Shown: positions 34,234 to 43,003, numbered from the stretch's first letter. The stretch is DNA of 64,000 nt from Rhodospirillales bacterium (GCA_016710335.1 JADJXQ010000008.1:1-64000), one strand, 5' to 3'. The notes: generated by a model from the letters alone, not told the origin. Program-made: numbers and translations.

Positions 34234-35759
34234 ATGGCATACAAGTCTCTGCGCGAGTTCATGGACCGCCTGGAGCGCGACGGAAGGCTGGTAAGGGTCG
34301 CTGAGCCGGTCACGCCGGTGCTCGAGATGACGGAGATCCAGACGCGCCTCCTTGCGGAGGGCGGGCCGGCGGTGCTGTTCGAGCACGTCGTGCGCGAGGA
34401 CGGCATACCCTACGACATGCCGGTGCTGGTCAACCTGTTCGGAACCGTCGAGCGGGTGGCGTGGGGCATGAACCGGACGCCGGCGCAATTGCGGGAGGTG
34501 GGGGAGATGCTGGCGTTTCTCCGCCAGCCGGAGCCCCCGGGCGGCTTTCGCGAGGCGCTCGACATGCTGCCGCTCCTCAGGACCGTCATGGCGATGAAGC
34601 CGAAGAGCGTCAGTCGTGCGCCCTGCCAGGAGGTGGTGCTGACCGGCGGCGACATCGACCTCGCCCGCCTGCCGGTCCAGGGCTGCTGGCCGGGGGAACC
34701 GGCGCCGCTGATCACCTGGCCGCTGGTGGTGACCGAAGGGCCGAACCGGAGCGGTAGCGGCGCCGACAAGCGCGACGCCCCCAACCTCGGCATTTACCGG
34801 ATGCAGGTCACCGGCCCGAACACCACGTACATGCGCTGGCTCAAACACCGCGGCGGCGCCCAGCATCACGCGCGCTGGAAGCAGGAGCCAGGCGCGAGCC
34901 GCTGCCGGCCGCGGCGGTGATCGGCGCCGATCCCGGCACCATCCTCGCCGCGGTGACGCCCGTGCCCGACACGCTCTCCGAATACCAGTTCGCCGGCCTG
35001 CTGCGCGGCGCCAAGGTGGAGCTGATCGACTGCCGGACGGTGCCCCTCAAGGTGCCGGCGGAGGCGGAAATGGTCATCGAGGGCCACGTTTCGCTCGACG
35101 ATACCGGCGATGAAGGGCCCTACGGCGACCACACCGGCTACTACAATGCCGTCGAACCGTTCCCGATATTCACCGGCTCCGCCATCACCATGCGGCGCGA
35201 CCCGATCTACCTGACAACCTTCACCGGCCGGCCGCCGGACGAGCCGTCGATCCTCGGCGAGGCCCTCAACGAGGTGTTCGTGCCGCTCCTGATCCAGCAG
35301 TTCCCGGAGATCGTCGACTTCTGGCTGCCGCCGGAGGGATGCTCCTACCGCGTCGCCGTGGTGTCGATGCGGAAGGCCTATCCCGGTCATGCCAAGCGGG
35401 TGATGATGGCTGTGTGGTCGTACTTGCGCCAATTCATGTACACCAAGTTCGTCATCGTCGTGGACCACGACATCGACGCCCGCGACTGGACGGACGTGAT
35501 CTGGGCCTTGTCCACCAACGTCGATCCAGGGCGGGACCTCACGGTCATCGAGAACACGCCGATCGACTATCTCGACTTCGCCTCCCCTGACTCCGGCCTC
35601 GGCGGCAAGCTCGGCATCGACGCCACGGCCAAGATCCCTCCGGAGACGAAACGGGAATGGGGCCGCCGCATTCGCATGAGCGACGACATCGTCCGCCTAG
35701 TGACCGAAAAGTGGCCCCGCTACGGCCTGCCCGGCTCCGGAAAAGCGATATGGAGGTGA
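34234..35759 (+). pseudogene. ubiD: UbiD-family decarboxylase with a frameshift
   Basis: UbiD enzymes use prenylated FMN to decarboxylate aromatic or unsaturated acids, including 3-octaprenyl-4-hydroxybenzoate in ubiquinone synthesis. The first 220 codons match (SLREFMDRLERDGRLVRVAE; TYMRWLKHRGGAQHHARWKQ). The second part continues in another frame (VIGADPGTILAAVTPVPDTL; EIVDFWLPPEGCSYRVAVVS; IDYLDFASPDSGLGGKLGID). Two extra bases at about 34894-34895 (or one missing) cause the shift; the start frame ends at 34920. With the shift corrected the protein is ~508 residues, the family length. The prFMN-pocket region around EMVIEGHV is intact. Either a recent pseudogene or a sequence error; a GGGGAGA site precedes the ATG. 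Confidence 0.9.
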
Positions 35760-35830
35760 TGAGCAGTCGGAGGAACCTGCGGGGCGGCAGCGCGTTGTCC
35801 CCTTGAACAGCATCAGGAAAGAGATCTTCG

Positions 35831-36043
35831 ATGAAGGACAAGGGAAGAACTCAGGGCGTTTCCGAGGTTTCACCGGAAACCGTCAAGAAGGTCACCTCGG
35901 TCGCCGAGGCGGAGGGCCTCTCGAAAAAGGTGGCAAAAGAAGTGATCAACGACGCCGTCGAAGAGGGGGTGGCTCCCGAGAAGATCGAGGAAGTTGCAAC
36001 CGAGGCCGTACGCGTCGAAAGGGAAGATCAGCAGCAGAAGTGA
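35831..36043 (+). CDS. Small charged hypothetical protein (70 aa)
   Basis: A 70-residue Lys/Glu/Val-rich protein, MKDKGRTQGVSEVSPETVKK onward, predicted as two helices (LSKKVAKEVINDAVEEGV). AGGAAAGAG lies upstream of the ATG. No known domain recognised. It is followed in the same direction by an SRPBCC protein and an alcohol dehydrogenase and is probably part of that unit, perhaps stress-induced; the last point is inference. Confidence 0.6.
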   Translation: MKDKGRTQGVSEVSPETVKKVTSVAEAEGLSKKVAKEVINDAVEEGVAPEKIEEVATEAVRVEREDQQQK

Positions 36044-36124
36044 GCTGCCGCTGATCGTCCGGGTGGTGAACGGAAGGTGCGGGGCGGCGTCCTCGCCCCC
36101 GCACGTATCGGGGAGCGCACCAGC

Positions 36125-36760
36125 ATGAGCTATCCTCGCAACAGAAGTGGCGAAATCCTCGCCGGAGTTGCGCTCGCGGCGGTGATCGGCGGGACCATCG
36201 CAGCAGCCGTCGGCAAGACCAGGCGGCGCGACGAGTGGCCGCCCGACAGCGCGCCGGGGCGCACCGCTCGCCACACGGGGTTCGGCCGTCACGCCGTCGT
36301 CGGGCGGAGCGTCACCATCAACAAGCCTCGGGCGGAGCTTTACGGCTACTGGCGTACCTTTGAAAATCTGCCGGCGTTCATGGAGAACGTCGAGGAGGTT
36401 CGATCCATAGGGCCGAACCGCTGGCGATGGAGCATTGCGGCTCCAGCCGGGCAAGTCGTCGATCTCGAAACCGAGGTGGTCGAAGATCGGGAGAACGAAG
36501 TCATCGCTTGGCGATCCACCGCCGAATCCAGCATCGAAGCCCACGGGCGGGTCACATTCAGGGACGCGCCTGCGGGTCGCGGCACCGTTGTCGAAGCGGT
36601 GATCGCCTATGTTCCTCCGGCCGGAGAAATCGGCCGCCTCGTCGCAAAGCTGTTTCAGCGCGAGCCGCAGCTCCAGGTCCGGCGGGAGCTCAAGCGCTTC
36701 AAGATGCTAATGGAAACCGGAGAGATCGCGATCTCGCACAATCGGCGCAACGCCGCGTGA
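36125..36760 (+). CDS. SRPBCC (START/polyketide cyclase-like) protein with N-terminal anchor
   Basis: A 211-residue protein. Residues 8-30 form a hydrophobic Gly/Ala segment (GEILAGVALAAVIGGTIAAA), so the protein is likely membrane-anchored. The SRPBCC domain (~60-205) has the motifs VVGRSVTINKPRAELYGYWR, TFENLPAFMENVEEV, WRWSIAAPAGQVVDLETEVV and RGTVVEAVIAYVPPAGEIG. Members bind hydrophobic ligands in a deep cavity. The ATG at 36125 has GGGGAG upstream. The stop is 13 bases before the alcohol dehydrogenase ATG, so the two are co-transcribed; the same pairing recurs in proteobacteria. Confidence 0.85.
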   Translation: MSYPRNRSGEILAGVALAAVIGGTIAAAVGKTRRRDEWPPDSAPGRTARHTGFGRHAVVGRSVTINKPRAELYGYWRTFENLPAFMENVEEVRSIGPNRWRWSIAAPAGQVVDLETEVVEDRENEVIAWRSTAESSIEAHGRVTFRDAPAGRGTVVEAVIAYVPPAGEIGRLVAKLFQREPQLQVRRELKRFKMLMETGEIAISHNRRNAA

Positions 36761-36773
36761 AGGAAACCGTTCC

Positions 36774-37949
36774 ATGCGCGCAGTGACCTATCACGGAACT
36801 CACGACGTTCGCGTCGACACAGTTCCCGACCCGGAGATCGTCAACCCGCGCGACGCCATCATCAAAGTGACGTCGACGGCGATATGCGGATCGGACCTGC
36901 ACATCTACGACGGAGTCATCCCGGGCATGCTGACGGGCGACATCCTCGGCCACGAGTTCATGGGAGAGGTGGTCGAAACCGGCCGCGCCAGCACTCTGGA
37001 CATCGGCCAGCGTGTCGTCGTGCCGTTCGTCATAGCATGTGGAAGCTGCTTTTTCTGCAACAAGCGCCAGTACTCGGCCTGCGACAACAGCAATCCGGCG
37101 GAGAAGCAGGACATCTCGGAGACCGCGTTCGGTCGGCCGTCGAGCGGCCTGTTCGGATATTCGCACATGACCGGCGGCTATGCCGGCGGGCAGGCTGAGT
37201 ACGTCCGGGTGCCGTTTTCCGACGTCGGCCCGGTGGTCGTCCCCGACGGCCTCGATGACGAACAGGTGCTTTTCCTGTCCGATATCCTGCCGACCGGATG
37301 GATGGCGGCCGATAATGCCGACATCGAAGAAGGAGATACGGTTGCGGTGTGGGGCTGCGGCCCCGTCGGATTGTTCGCGATCCAGAGTGCCCTGCTCATG
37401 GGCGCGCATCAGGTCATCGCCATCGATCATTATCCCAACCGGCTGGCCCTCGCACGCAAGCTCGGCGCCGAGATCATCGACTACCGGCAGACGGATGTGC
37501 GCGAGGCGCTGACCGAGATGACCGGCGGCATCGGCCCCGACGCCGTGATCGACGCCGTCGGCATGGAGTCCCATGGCTTTGCCGTCGATAATATCCTCGA
37601 TACGCTGAAGCAGACCGTCGGCATCGGCGCCGACCGCGCCCACGCTCTCCGGCAGGCGATCCTGGCATGCCGGAAGGGTGGCCGGATCTCCATGCCCGGG
37701 GTCTACGGCGGACTGGTCGACAAATTCCCCTTGGGCGCGCTGATGGAGAAGGGGCTGCAGCTTCGCACCGGTCAGACCCACGTCCAGCGCTACAGCCACG
37801 ATCTGCTGAAGCGCATCGAGGCGGGCGACATCGACACGACCTTCCTCATCAGCCACAGGCTGCCGCTTGAAGAGGCTCCGCGTGGTTACAAGAACTTCAA
37901 AGACAACCAGGACGAGTGGACGAAGGTCGTCCTCCGACCCGGCGGGTAG
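36774..37949 (+). CDS. Zinc-dependent alcohol/formaldehyde dehydrogenase (MDR family)
   Basis: A 391-residue medium-chain dehydrogenase. Catalytic zinc ligands are in TAICGSDLHIYDG and LGHEFMGEVVE. The structural zinc lobe is CGSCFFCNKRQYSAC (four Cys). The NAD loop is VWGCGPVGLFAI. The long insert and the ending DEWTKVVLRPGG match the glutathione-independent formaldehyde dehydrogenase-like subgroup. It is the last gene of the 35.8-37.9 kb unit. A duplicated 18-bp segment spans its stop codon. Confidence 0.92.
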   Translation: MRAVTYHGTHDVRVDTVPDPEIVNPRDAIIKVTSTAICGSDLHIYDGVIPGMLTGDILGHEFMGEVVETGRASTLDIGQRVVVPFVIACGSCFFCNKRQYSACDNSNPAEKQDISETAFGRPSSGLFGYSHMTGGYAGGQAEYVRVPFSDVGPVVVPDGLDDEQVLFLSDILPTGWMAADNADIEEGDTVAVWGCGPVGLFAIQSALLMGAHQVIAIDHYPNRLALARKLGAEIIDYRQTDVREALTEMTGGIGPDAVIDAVGMESHGFAVDNILDTLKQTVGIGADRAHALRQAILACRKGGRISMPGVYGGLVDKFPLGALMEKGLQLRTGQTHVQRYSHDLLKRIEAGDIDTTFLISHRLPLEEAPRGYKNFKDNQDEWTKVVLRPGG

Positions 37950-37974
37950 AACGAGACGACCCGGCGGGTAGAAC
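37935..37974. repeat. 18-bp direct repeat across the dehydrogenase stop codon
   Basis: CGACCCGGCGGGTAGAAC occurs at 37935-37952 and again at 37957-37974. The first copy contains the stop codon TAG; the second is in the 3' spacer. The 22-base offset suggests a small tandem duplication. Confidence 0.75.
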
Positions 37975-38155
37975 TGAAGCGGGCCGACGGGCAACCCGCC
38001 GATCCCCCGGTGCAAACCGGCAACCGGATGCGGCGCGGTCGTCGTTTTTTTCCGCCGCGACTGCATTGCAGCTTGGCAGAGGGCGGTGCGGGCCGTACTT
38101 CAGGAACGTACGAAGACGTTTCAGCATCTGCTCCCCCTCCAGTGACGAGCACTTC

Positions 38156-39244
38156 ATGTCGCGCGCCTCACAGCACCGGCCCGCACTGCTGTCTTTAACG
38201 ACCGCTGTTCCGCCCTACCGGCTGGAGCAGGCGGACGTGGCGCGGTTCGGGGAGGCGCTGTTCGGCGGGTCGTTCGCGGATTTCCAGCGTCTGGTTCCCG
38301 TCTATGCCAACGCTGCCATCGCCAAACGTCATTCGTGCGTGCCGATCGAGTGGTATGCGGAGCCGCACGGTTTCGGCGACCGCAACGGGCTGTTTGTCGA
38401 CCACGCGGTAACATTGCTCGAGGACGCAGCCGATCGCGCTCTGGCGCAGGCCGGGCTGGAGCGCCGCGACATCGACATGATCGTGTCCGTCTCCAGCTCC
38501 GGCATCGCGACGCCGAGCCTCGACGCGCTTCTGGTCGAGCGCATGAAGCTACGCCGTGACGTCCAACGGCTGCCGGTTTTCGGACTCGGTTGCGCCGGCG
38601 GCATCCTCGGCTTGGCGCGGGCGGCGCAGATGGCGTTGAGCCGCCCCGGCGCCCGCGTTTTGTTGCTGGTGGTCGAACTTTGCGGCCTCACCTTCCGGCA
38701 CGGGGACCGATCCAAGTCGAACGTCATCGCCACTGCCCTGTTCGGTGACGGCGCCGCCGCGGCGGTGCTGACGGCAGAGCCCGATGACAACGCCGCCTCT
38801 GCTCAGCCGACCCTGCGCGCCTGGGGCGAGCACACATGGCCGGGGATGCTCGACGTGATGGGCTGGCAGGTGGCGGACGACGGCCTCGGCGTGCTGTTCT
38901 CCCGCGACATCCCCGCCATCATCCGCGGCCACTTCCGTGACGCCCTTGACGAATTTCTTGAGAATAACGGCCTGTCGCTCGCCGACTTCGATGCCTTCGG
39001 CCTCCACCCCGGCGGCGCCAAAGTGCTCGATGCGCTGGAAGACGTGCTCGGCCTCGCCAACGGCGCGCTGACCGACTCGCGCGCCATCCTCAGGGACTAC
39101 GGCAACATGTCGGCGGTGACGGTCCTGTTCGTGCTGCAGCGCGTGCTCTCTCGCGGTGCGCCGCCGCGGCGCATCCTGCTGTCGAGCCTCGGACCCGGCT
39201 TCACCGCCGCCTTCGGAGTCGTCGAGCGTATCGAGCGGCGGTGA
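38156..39244 (+). CDS. Type III polyketide synthase (chalcone synthase-like)
   Basis: A 362-residue homodimeric condensing enzyme that extends an acyl-CoA starter with malonyl-CoA and cyclises the product. The catalytic triad is visible: C146 (VFGLGCAGGILGLARA), H284 (FGLHPGGAKVLDAL) and N317 (RDYGNMSAVTVLF). Bacterial relatives make alkylresorcinols, alkylpyrones or phloroglucinols. The next gene is a methyltransferase of the type paired with alkylresorcinol synthases (SrsA/SrsB), so a methylated phenolic lipid or pyrone is the best guess. The start at 38156 drops 80 low-complexity residues. Its stop overlaps the next ATG by one base. Confidence 0.92.
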   Translation: MSRASQHRPALLSLTTAVPPYRLEQADVARFGEALFGGSFADFQRLVPVYANAAIAKRHSCVPIEWYAEPHGFGDRNGLFVDHAVTLLEDAADRALAQAGLERRDIDMIVSVSSSGIATPSLDALLVERMKLRRDVQRLPVFGLGCAGGILGLARAAQMALSRPGARVLLLVVELCGLTFRHGDRSKSNVIATALFGDGAAAAVLTAEPDDNAASAQPTLRAWGEHTWPGMLDVMGWQVADDGLGVLFSRDIPAIIRGHFRDALDEFLENNGLSLADFDAFGLHPGGAKVLDALEDVLGLANGALTDSRAILRDYGNMSAVTVLFVLQRVLSRGAPPRRILLSSLGPGFTAAFGVVERIERR

Positions 39245-39753
39245 TGTCCGTGACGGCGCATGCGCTGCTCGTCACCTACGTCATCGTCGCCCGCCTCGTC
39301 GAACTGGCGGTGGCCCGCCGCAACACGCGCCGTCTGTTGGCACGCGGGGGCGTCGAGGCGGGCCGCGCCCACTATCCGGCGATCGTCGTCCTGCACGCCG
39401 GGTGGCTTGCGGTGGTGGCGTTCTTGATCCCCACCCACGCGCCGCCGGCGCCGGTGCCCCTTATTCTGTTCCTGATCGTCCAGGGGCTGCGGTACTGGGT
39501 GATCGTCAGTCTCGGGGAGCGGTGGACGACGCGCATCATCGTGGTGCCCGGCGCGCCACTGGTGACGAAGGGGCCATACCGGTGGCTGCGTCATCCCAAC
39601 TACGTCGTTGTCGCGGCCGAGATCGCGCTGCTGCCGCTGGTGTTCGGCGCCTGGGAGATCGCCCTGGTGTTCTCCCTCCTCAACGGCGTGGTGCTGTGGC
39701 GCCGGATCCGTACAGAGGAACGGGCGTTGGGCCTCCGTCCGACGGAGGGCTGA
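39244..39753 (+). CDS. Isoprenylcysteine carboxyl methyltransferase (ICMT) family protein
   Basis: A 169-residue integral membrane SAM methyltransferase with about five helices. The C-terminal ICMT/PEMT core is seen: GAPLVTKGPYRWLRHPNYVV (the RHPxY motif binds SAM), then VLWRRIRTEERALG. Overlap with the polyketide synthase gene (TGATG at 39242) indicates coupled translation. In Streptomyces griseus a similar enzyme (SrsB) O-methylates the polyketide-derived resorcinol quinone; the same role is inferred here. Confidence 0.88.
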   Translation: MSVTAHALLVTYVIVARLVELAVARRNTRRLLARGGVEAGRAHYPAIVVLHAGWLAVVAFLIPTHAPPAPVPLILFLIVQGLRYWVIVSLGERWTTRIIVVPGAPLVTKGPYRWLRHPNYVVVAAEIALLPLVFGAWEIALVFSLLNGVVLWRRIRTEERALGLRPTEG

Positions 39754-39782
39754 CCGAGTTCGATCGTTGCCCGCCCGTTCGT

Positions 39783-40379
39783 TCAGGGGCCGAAGGCGAG
39801 GTGGTCGTCGGGGTTGGGGCGGCGCTTCGGCGGCAAATCGCCGTCCGGCGTGCCGATGGTGATGAAGCCGATCAGTTCCGCGTCGTCGGCAACCGCGAGG
39901 ACTGCCCGCACCGCCGGATCCCGCACCCGCTCGCCGCTCAGCAGGATTCCGGCGTACCCCAGGGATCGTGCGGCGAGCAGCAGGTTCTGCACCGCCATTC
40001 CCACCGAGACGTACTGCTCGCTTGCAGGGACCTTGGGATGGCCATGGTTGATGGGCGCGGTGACCGCCATCAGGACGGGCCCGGCCAGTGCCTTGTCACG
40101 CTCCTTGTCGACCACGGCGGCCGGCGCATCGGGCGCGCCGCCGGTTCTGGCGGCCACGAACAGGTCGGCGAGGCGTAGCCGCGTATCCGAGTCGATGACC
40201 CTGAATCGCCACGGCCGAAGAGCGCCGTGGTCGGGTGCGGTCACCGCCGCCGCCACCATCCGGCGGATTTCGTCCGGCGTCGGGCCCGGCGGACCGAGCC
40301 GCTGCACCGGCACCGAGCGGCGCGCCATGATGACGTCGAGCACGCCTGGCGCATCAGCCGCTGTAGCGTCATTCCGCAT
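39783..40379 (-). CDS. Nitroreductase family flavoprotein
   Basis: A 198-residue FMN-dependent oxidoreductase of the YdjA-like subgroup. Visible motifs: MARRSVPVQRLGPPGPTPDE (FMN phosphate-binding RRS), APDHGALRPWRFRVID, YVSVGMAVQNLLLAARSLG and GFITIGTPDGDLPP. The start at 40379 has an AAGGAGA site and removes 71 unconserved residues. It is convergent with the ICMT gene and 32 bases downstream of mepA on the same strand. The substrate is unknown. Confidence 0.9.
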   Translation of the reverse strand: MRNDATAADAPGVLDVIMARRSVPVQRLGPPGPTPDEIRRMVAAAVTAPDHGALRPWRFRVIDSDTRLRLADLFVAARTGGAPDAPAAVVDKERDKALAGPVLMAVTAPINHGHPKVPASEQYVSVGMAVQNLLLAARSLGYAGILLSGERVRDPAVRAVLAVADDAELIGFITIGTPDGDLPPKRRPNPDDHLAFGP

Positions 40380-40411
40380 CGCCGTCTCCTTGCTTGTCGG
40401 CGCCGGGAGCA

Positions 40412-41272
40412 TCAAGGCTGCATCAGGATCGGCGCGCAGCCGGCCGGCAGTTCGGCGAGGGTGATCGGCGGCGTGTCCGCGGGCGTTCTTGCCTTGCGCT
40501 CGGCGGCCATGCGCTGCGCATCCTCGGAAAACCACCAGGCCAGATCGTCGCCGCACCCATCTCCCGGCGGCGGCGGTGTCTGGTCGACGCACGTCCGATC
40601 ATCGGCCGGGCAGTGCAGCCTGACGTGAAAATGGCTGTCGTGCCCCCACCATGGCCGGATTTTCTGCAGCCAGCCACGATCGCCGCTGCCGCTCTGGCAG
40701 AGCCGCTGCTTTATCGCCGGGTTGACGAAAATGCGCGCCACCCGCGGATCGCTCGCTGCGGTGCGCAGGAGAGCGGCTTCGCGGTGACTCCAACCGCCGT
40801 CGACCGCACGTCCGCCGCTGTCGACCATCGAGACGGCGGCCAAAGCGTCGCGTTCCGTCCGGCTCAGGGGCCGCTCCGGCGCCGGGCGGAACCAGATGTC
40901 GACGTCGAGCCCGGTCTGGTGGCTGGCGTGTCCGCTCCGCATCGGGCCGCCGCGCGGCTGGGCAATGTCGCCGACGAGCAGACCGGCCCACCCCTGCCTT
41001 TCGACCTCTCGAGCGAAAGCGCGCACGAAATCGATGAGTTCGGGGTGCCCGAAAAAGCGATTGCGGGACGGCCGAACAACCTGGAATCCGGCGCCATCGT
41101 CGGCCAGTGCCACGGCCCCGGCCAGGCAACCGCGCGCGTGACTGCCGAACGCCTGAGCCCGCTCGGCGAGCGGTTTCTCCACCTGCCACCACTGGGGTTC
41201 GGCCGACGACGCGCCGGCCGCAGCAATCATCAAGAAAAGGGCGTTGAACCCGATCGCGATCCTTATGAGCAT
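40412..41272 (-). CDS. mepA: Penicillin-insensitive murein endopeptidase MepA
   Basis: Periplasmic zinc endopeptidase (LAS family, M74) that cuts D-Ala-meso-DAP cross-links in peptidoglycan. The 286-residue protein has a signal peptide (residues 1-24, IAIGFNALFLMIAAAGASSA), H115/H118 and D123/D125 in MRSGHASHQTGLDVDIWFRP, and H211/H214/H216 in WGHDSHFHVRLHCP. Cysteines typical of MepA are present near residues 49, 192 and in the C-terminal part. The ATG at 41272 directly precedes the signal peptide; the ribosome site is weak. A dispersed repeat occupies the spacer upstream. Confidence 0.93.
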   Translation of the reverse strand: MLIRIAIGFNALFLMIAAAGASSAEPQWWQVEKPLAERAQAFGSHARGCLAGAVALADDGAGFQVVRPSRNRFFGHPELIDFVRAFAREVERQGWAGLLVGDIAQPRGGPMRSGHASHQTGLDVDIWFRPAPERPLSRTERDALAAVSMVDSGGRAVDGGWSHREAALLRTAASDPRVARIFVNPAIKQRLCQSGSGDRGWLQKIRPWWGHDSHFHVRLHCPADDRTCVDQTPPPPGDGCGDDLAWWFSEDAQRMAAERKARTPADTPPITLAELPAGCAPILMQP

Positions 41273-41344
41273 CGTCGACACACCTGACCAGTTCTGTGAG
41301 CGTCTTTCAGCAGGCGACCGGCATGGCCTGGATGGTGCTCTCCC

Positions 41345-41447
41345 GAGTACACACACCCATTCGAGTAATTCAGTCGAGTGGGCGACAGTGTGCACGGGAA
41401 TCAAGAGGTTATCTGCAGCAATGGTGCATTCCTGTATGCACCGCTGC
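41345..41447 (+). repeat. Dispersed hairpin repeat, copy D (most complete)
   Basis: The fullest copy of the repeat family. A left hairpin pairs CCCATTCGA (41357-41365) with TCGAGTGGG (41374-41382), one mismatch. A middle block (GTGCACGGGAATCAAGAGG) follows, then TGCAGCAATG and a right hairpin GTGCATTC / GTATGCAC (41424-41441) followed by CGCTGC. Copies A, B and C are partial matches. It lies between mepA and the Uma2 gene and has no coding potential I can support. Confidence 0.7.
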
Positions 41448-41519
41448 ACTGGGACATCTGGCGCACCAAGATCAAGTGTGATGTTATAGCAGGAATCGCT
41501 GGAGCGATCGACGTGAGTG

Positions 41520-42173
41520 ATGCGGCGGTTCGAGTTGCTCGTTGAAACAGGGATTGTGCGTAAGGATTCGGCCGTGCGGCTGCAGGATCGCGACAAGCGC
41601 TACACCGTCGAGGAGTATCTTGCCCTCCCCGACGGCCCGCCATGCGAACTGATTCGCGGCGAGTTGCGGCCGTGCTTGTCGGCGCCGTCCAAGGATCGCG
41701 ACCGTGCTCTGATCGCACTCGGAAGCCTGATCGTCGGGTTCCTCCGCGCTGAGGGCGCCGATCGCGAGGGATCGTCTTGCGGCGTCTTTGTCGAGCCGGT
41801 CGACGTGGTGCTCGCTGCCGATACGGTCGTCCATCCGGATATCGTCGTCGTCTGCGACCTCCGCAAACTCGCCAACGATCGCTATGTGGACGGAGCGCCC
41901 GAACTGGTCGTCGAGGTGGCGGCGGCGGAGACAGGAGTCGGACTGCGCACCGAGAAGCGGGCGCTTTACGAGCAGGCGGGGGTCGACGAGTACGTTATCG
42001 TAGCGCCCGAGGAGCGTCGGGTGCAGATCTACCGGCAGAGTGTCGAAGGAGGTTTCGCCGCGCCGGAGATGCTGAGGCCTGCAGACATGCTGACCTTCCG
42101 GACGATTCCATTGCTCGAAGTTCCGGTCTGCGAGGTGTTCGGCTGGCCGAGCGCGCAACAAGAGACCGAGTAG
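41520..42173 (+). CDS. Uma2 family (DUF820) putative PD-(D/E)XK endonuclease
   Basis: A 217-residue protein with the Uma2 pattern: RDKRYTVEEYLALPDGPPCE, LIRGELRP, then the nuclease-like core VHPDIVVVCD and GAPELVVEVAAAETGVG, with a lysine in RTEKRALYEQAGVDEYVIV. The fold is that of restriction-type nucleases; function is unproven and the family is often multi-copy. The N-terminal ~20 residues before VRLQDRDKRYTV are unusual and the true start may be internal. It is preceded by repeat copy D. Confidence 0.85.
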   Translation: MRRFELLVETGIVRKDSAVRLQDRDKRYTVEEYLALPDGPPCELIRGELRPCLSAPSKDRDRALIALGSLIVGFLRAEGADREGSSCGVFVEPVDVVLAADTVVHPDIVVVCDLRKLANDRYVDGAPELVVEVAAAETGVGLRTEKRALYEQAGVDEYVIVAPEERRVQIYRQSVEGGFAAPEMLRPADMLTFRTIPLLEVPVCEVFGWPSAQQETE

Positions 42174-42214
42174 CGCCGCTCCGCGGTTGAATGCCGAAAA
42201 TACGGGGATGACCG

Positions 42215-43003
42215 ATGTCCTACCAGACGATTCGCTTCGCGGTGACCGACCATGTGGCGCACGTCACCCTTGATCGGCCCGAGGCCGCCAACGCCCTCGA
42301 CCTCACCCTCGCCCGCGAACTGATGCAGGTTTCCATCCGCTGCGACCAGGATCCGACGGTACGCGCCGTGCTGCTTACCGGAGCCGGCAAGATGTTTTGC
42401 GCTGGTGGCGATCTTCGCGCCATGGCCGCCTTCGGCGACGACATCGGGGCCGGATTGAAGGAGCTCACCATTTACCTGCACGCCGCCATCGCCCACTTCG
42501 CCCGTATGGCGCCGCCGCTGGTCATCGCCGTCAACGGCGCCGCGGCGGGCGCCGGCATGAGCCTCGCCATCGCCGGCGATTTCGTCCTCGCCGCGGAAAG
42601 CGCCAGCTTCGTCATGGCCTACACCGCCGCAGGCCTGGTGCCGGATGGCAGTTCCACCCACGTCATGCCGCGGCTGATCGGCTGGCGCCGCGCCATGGAA
42701 TTGATGCTCACCAACCGACGCCTCGGCGCCTGCGAGGCCGCCGAGTGGGGGCTGATCAACCGCGTCGTCGCCGACAACGCGCTGATGGACGAGGCGAACG
42801 ACCTTGCCCGGCGCCTGGCCGAGGGCCCGACCCGCAGCTACGCGACCGTGAAGCGGCTGCTCGCCCGCAGCTTCACGGCCGACCTGGAAACCCAGATGGA
42901 GATGGAGGGCCGCGCCATCGCCGAGATCAGCCGCTCGCGGGACGGTCGGGAAGGCATCGCCGCCTTCCTCGACAAGCGCAAGCCCACGTTCACCGGCGAA
43001 TGA
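42215..43003 (+). CDS. Enoyl-CoA hydratase/isomerase family protein
   Basis: A 262-residue crotonase-fold enzyme. CoA and oxyanion-hole motifs: AGKMFCAGGDLRAMAAFGDD and PPLVIAVNGAAAGAGMSLAI. Later, FVMAYTAAGLVPDGSSTHVM has an acidic residue (D) at a position where hydratases often carry a catalytic Glu, so hydratase or isomerase activity is possible but the exact reaction is not clear. It lies alone, convergent with a small acidic-protein gene. Confidence 0.9.
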   Translation: MSYQTIRFAVTDHVAHVTLDRPEAANALDLTLARELMQVSIRCDQDPTVRAVLLTGAGKMFCAGGDLRAMAAFGDDIGAGLKELTIYLHAAIAHFARMAPPLVIAVNGAAAGAGMSLAIAGDFVLAAESASFVMAYTAAGLVPDGSSTHVMPRLIGWRRAMELMLTNRRLGACEAAEWGLINRVVADNALMDEANDLARRLAEGPTRSYATVKRLLARSFTADLETQMEMEGRAIAEISRSRDGREGIAAFLDKRKPTFTGE

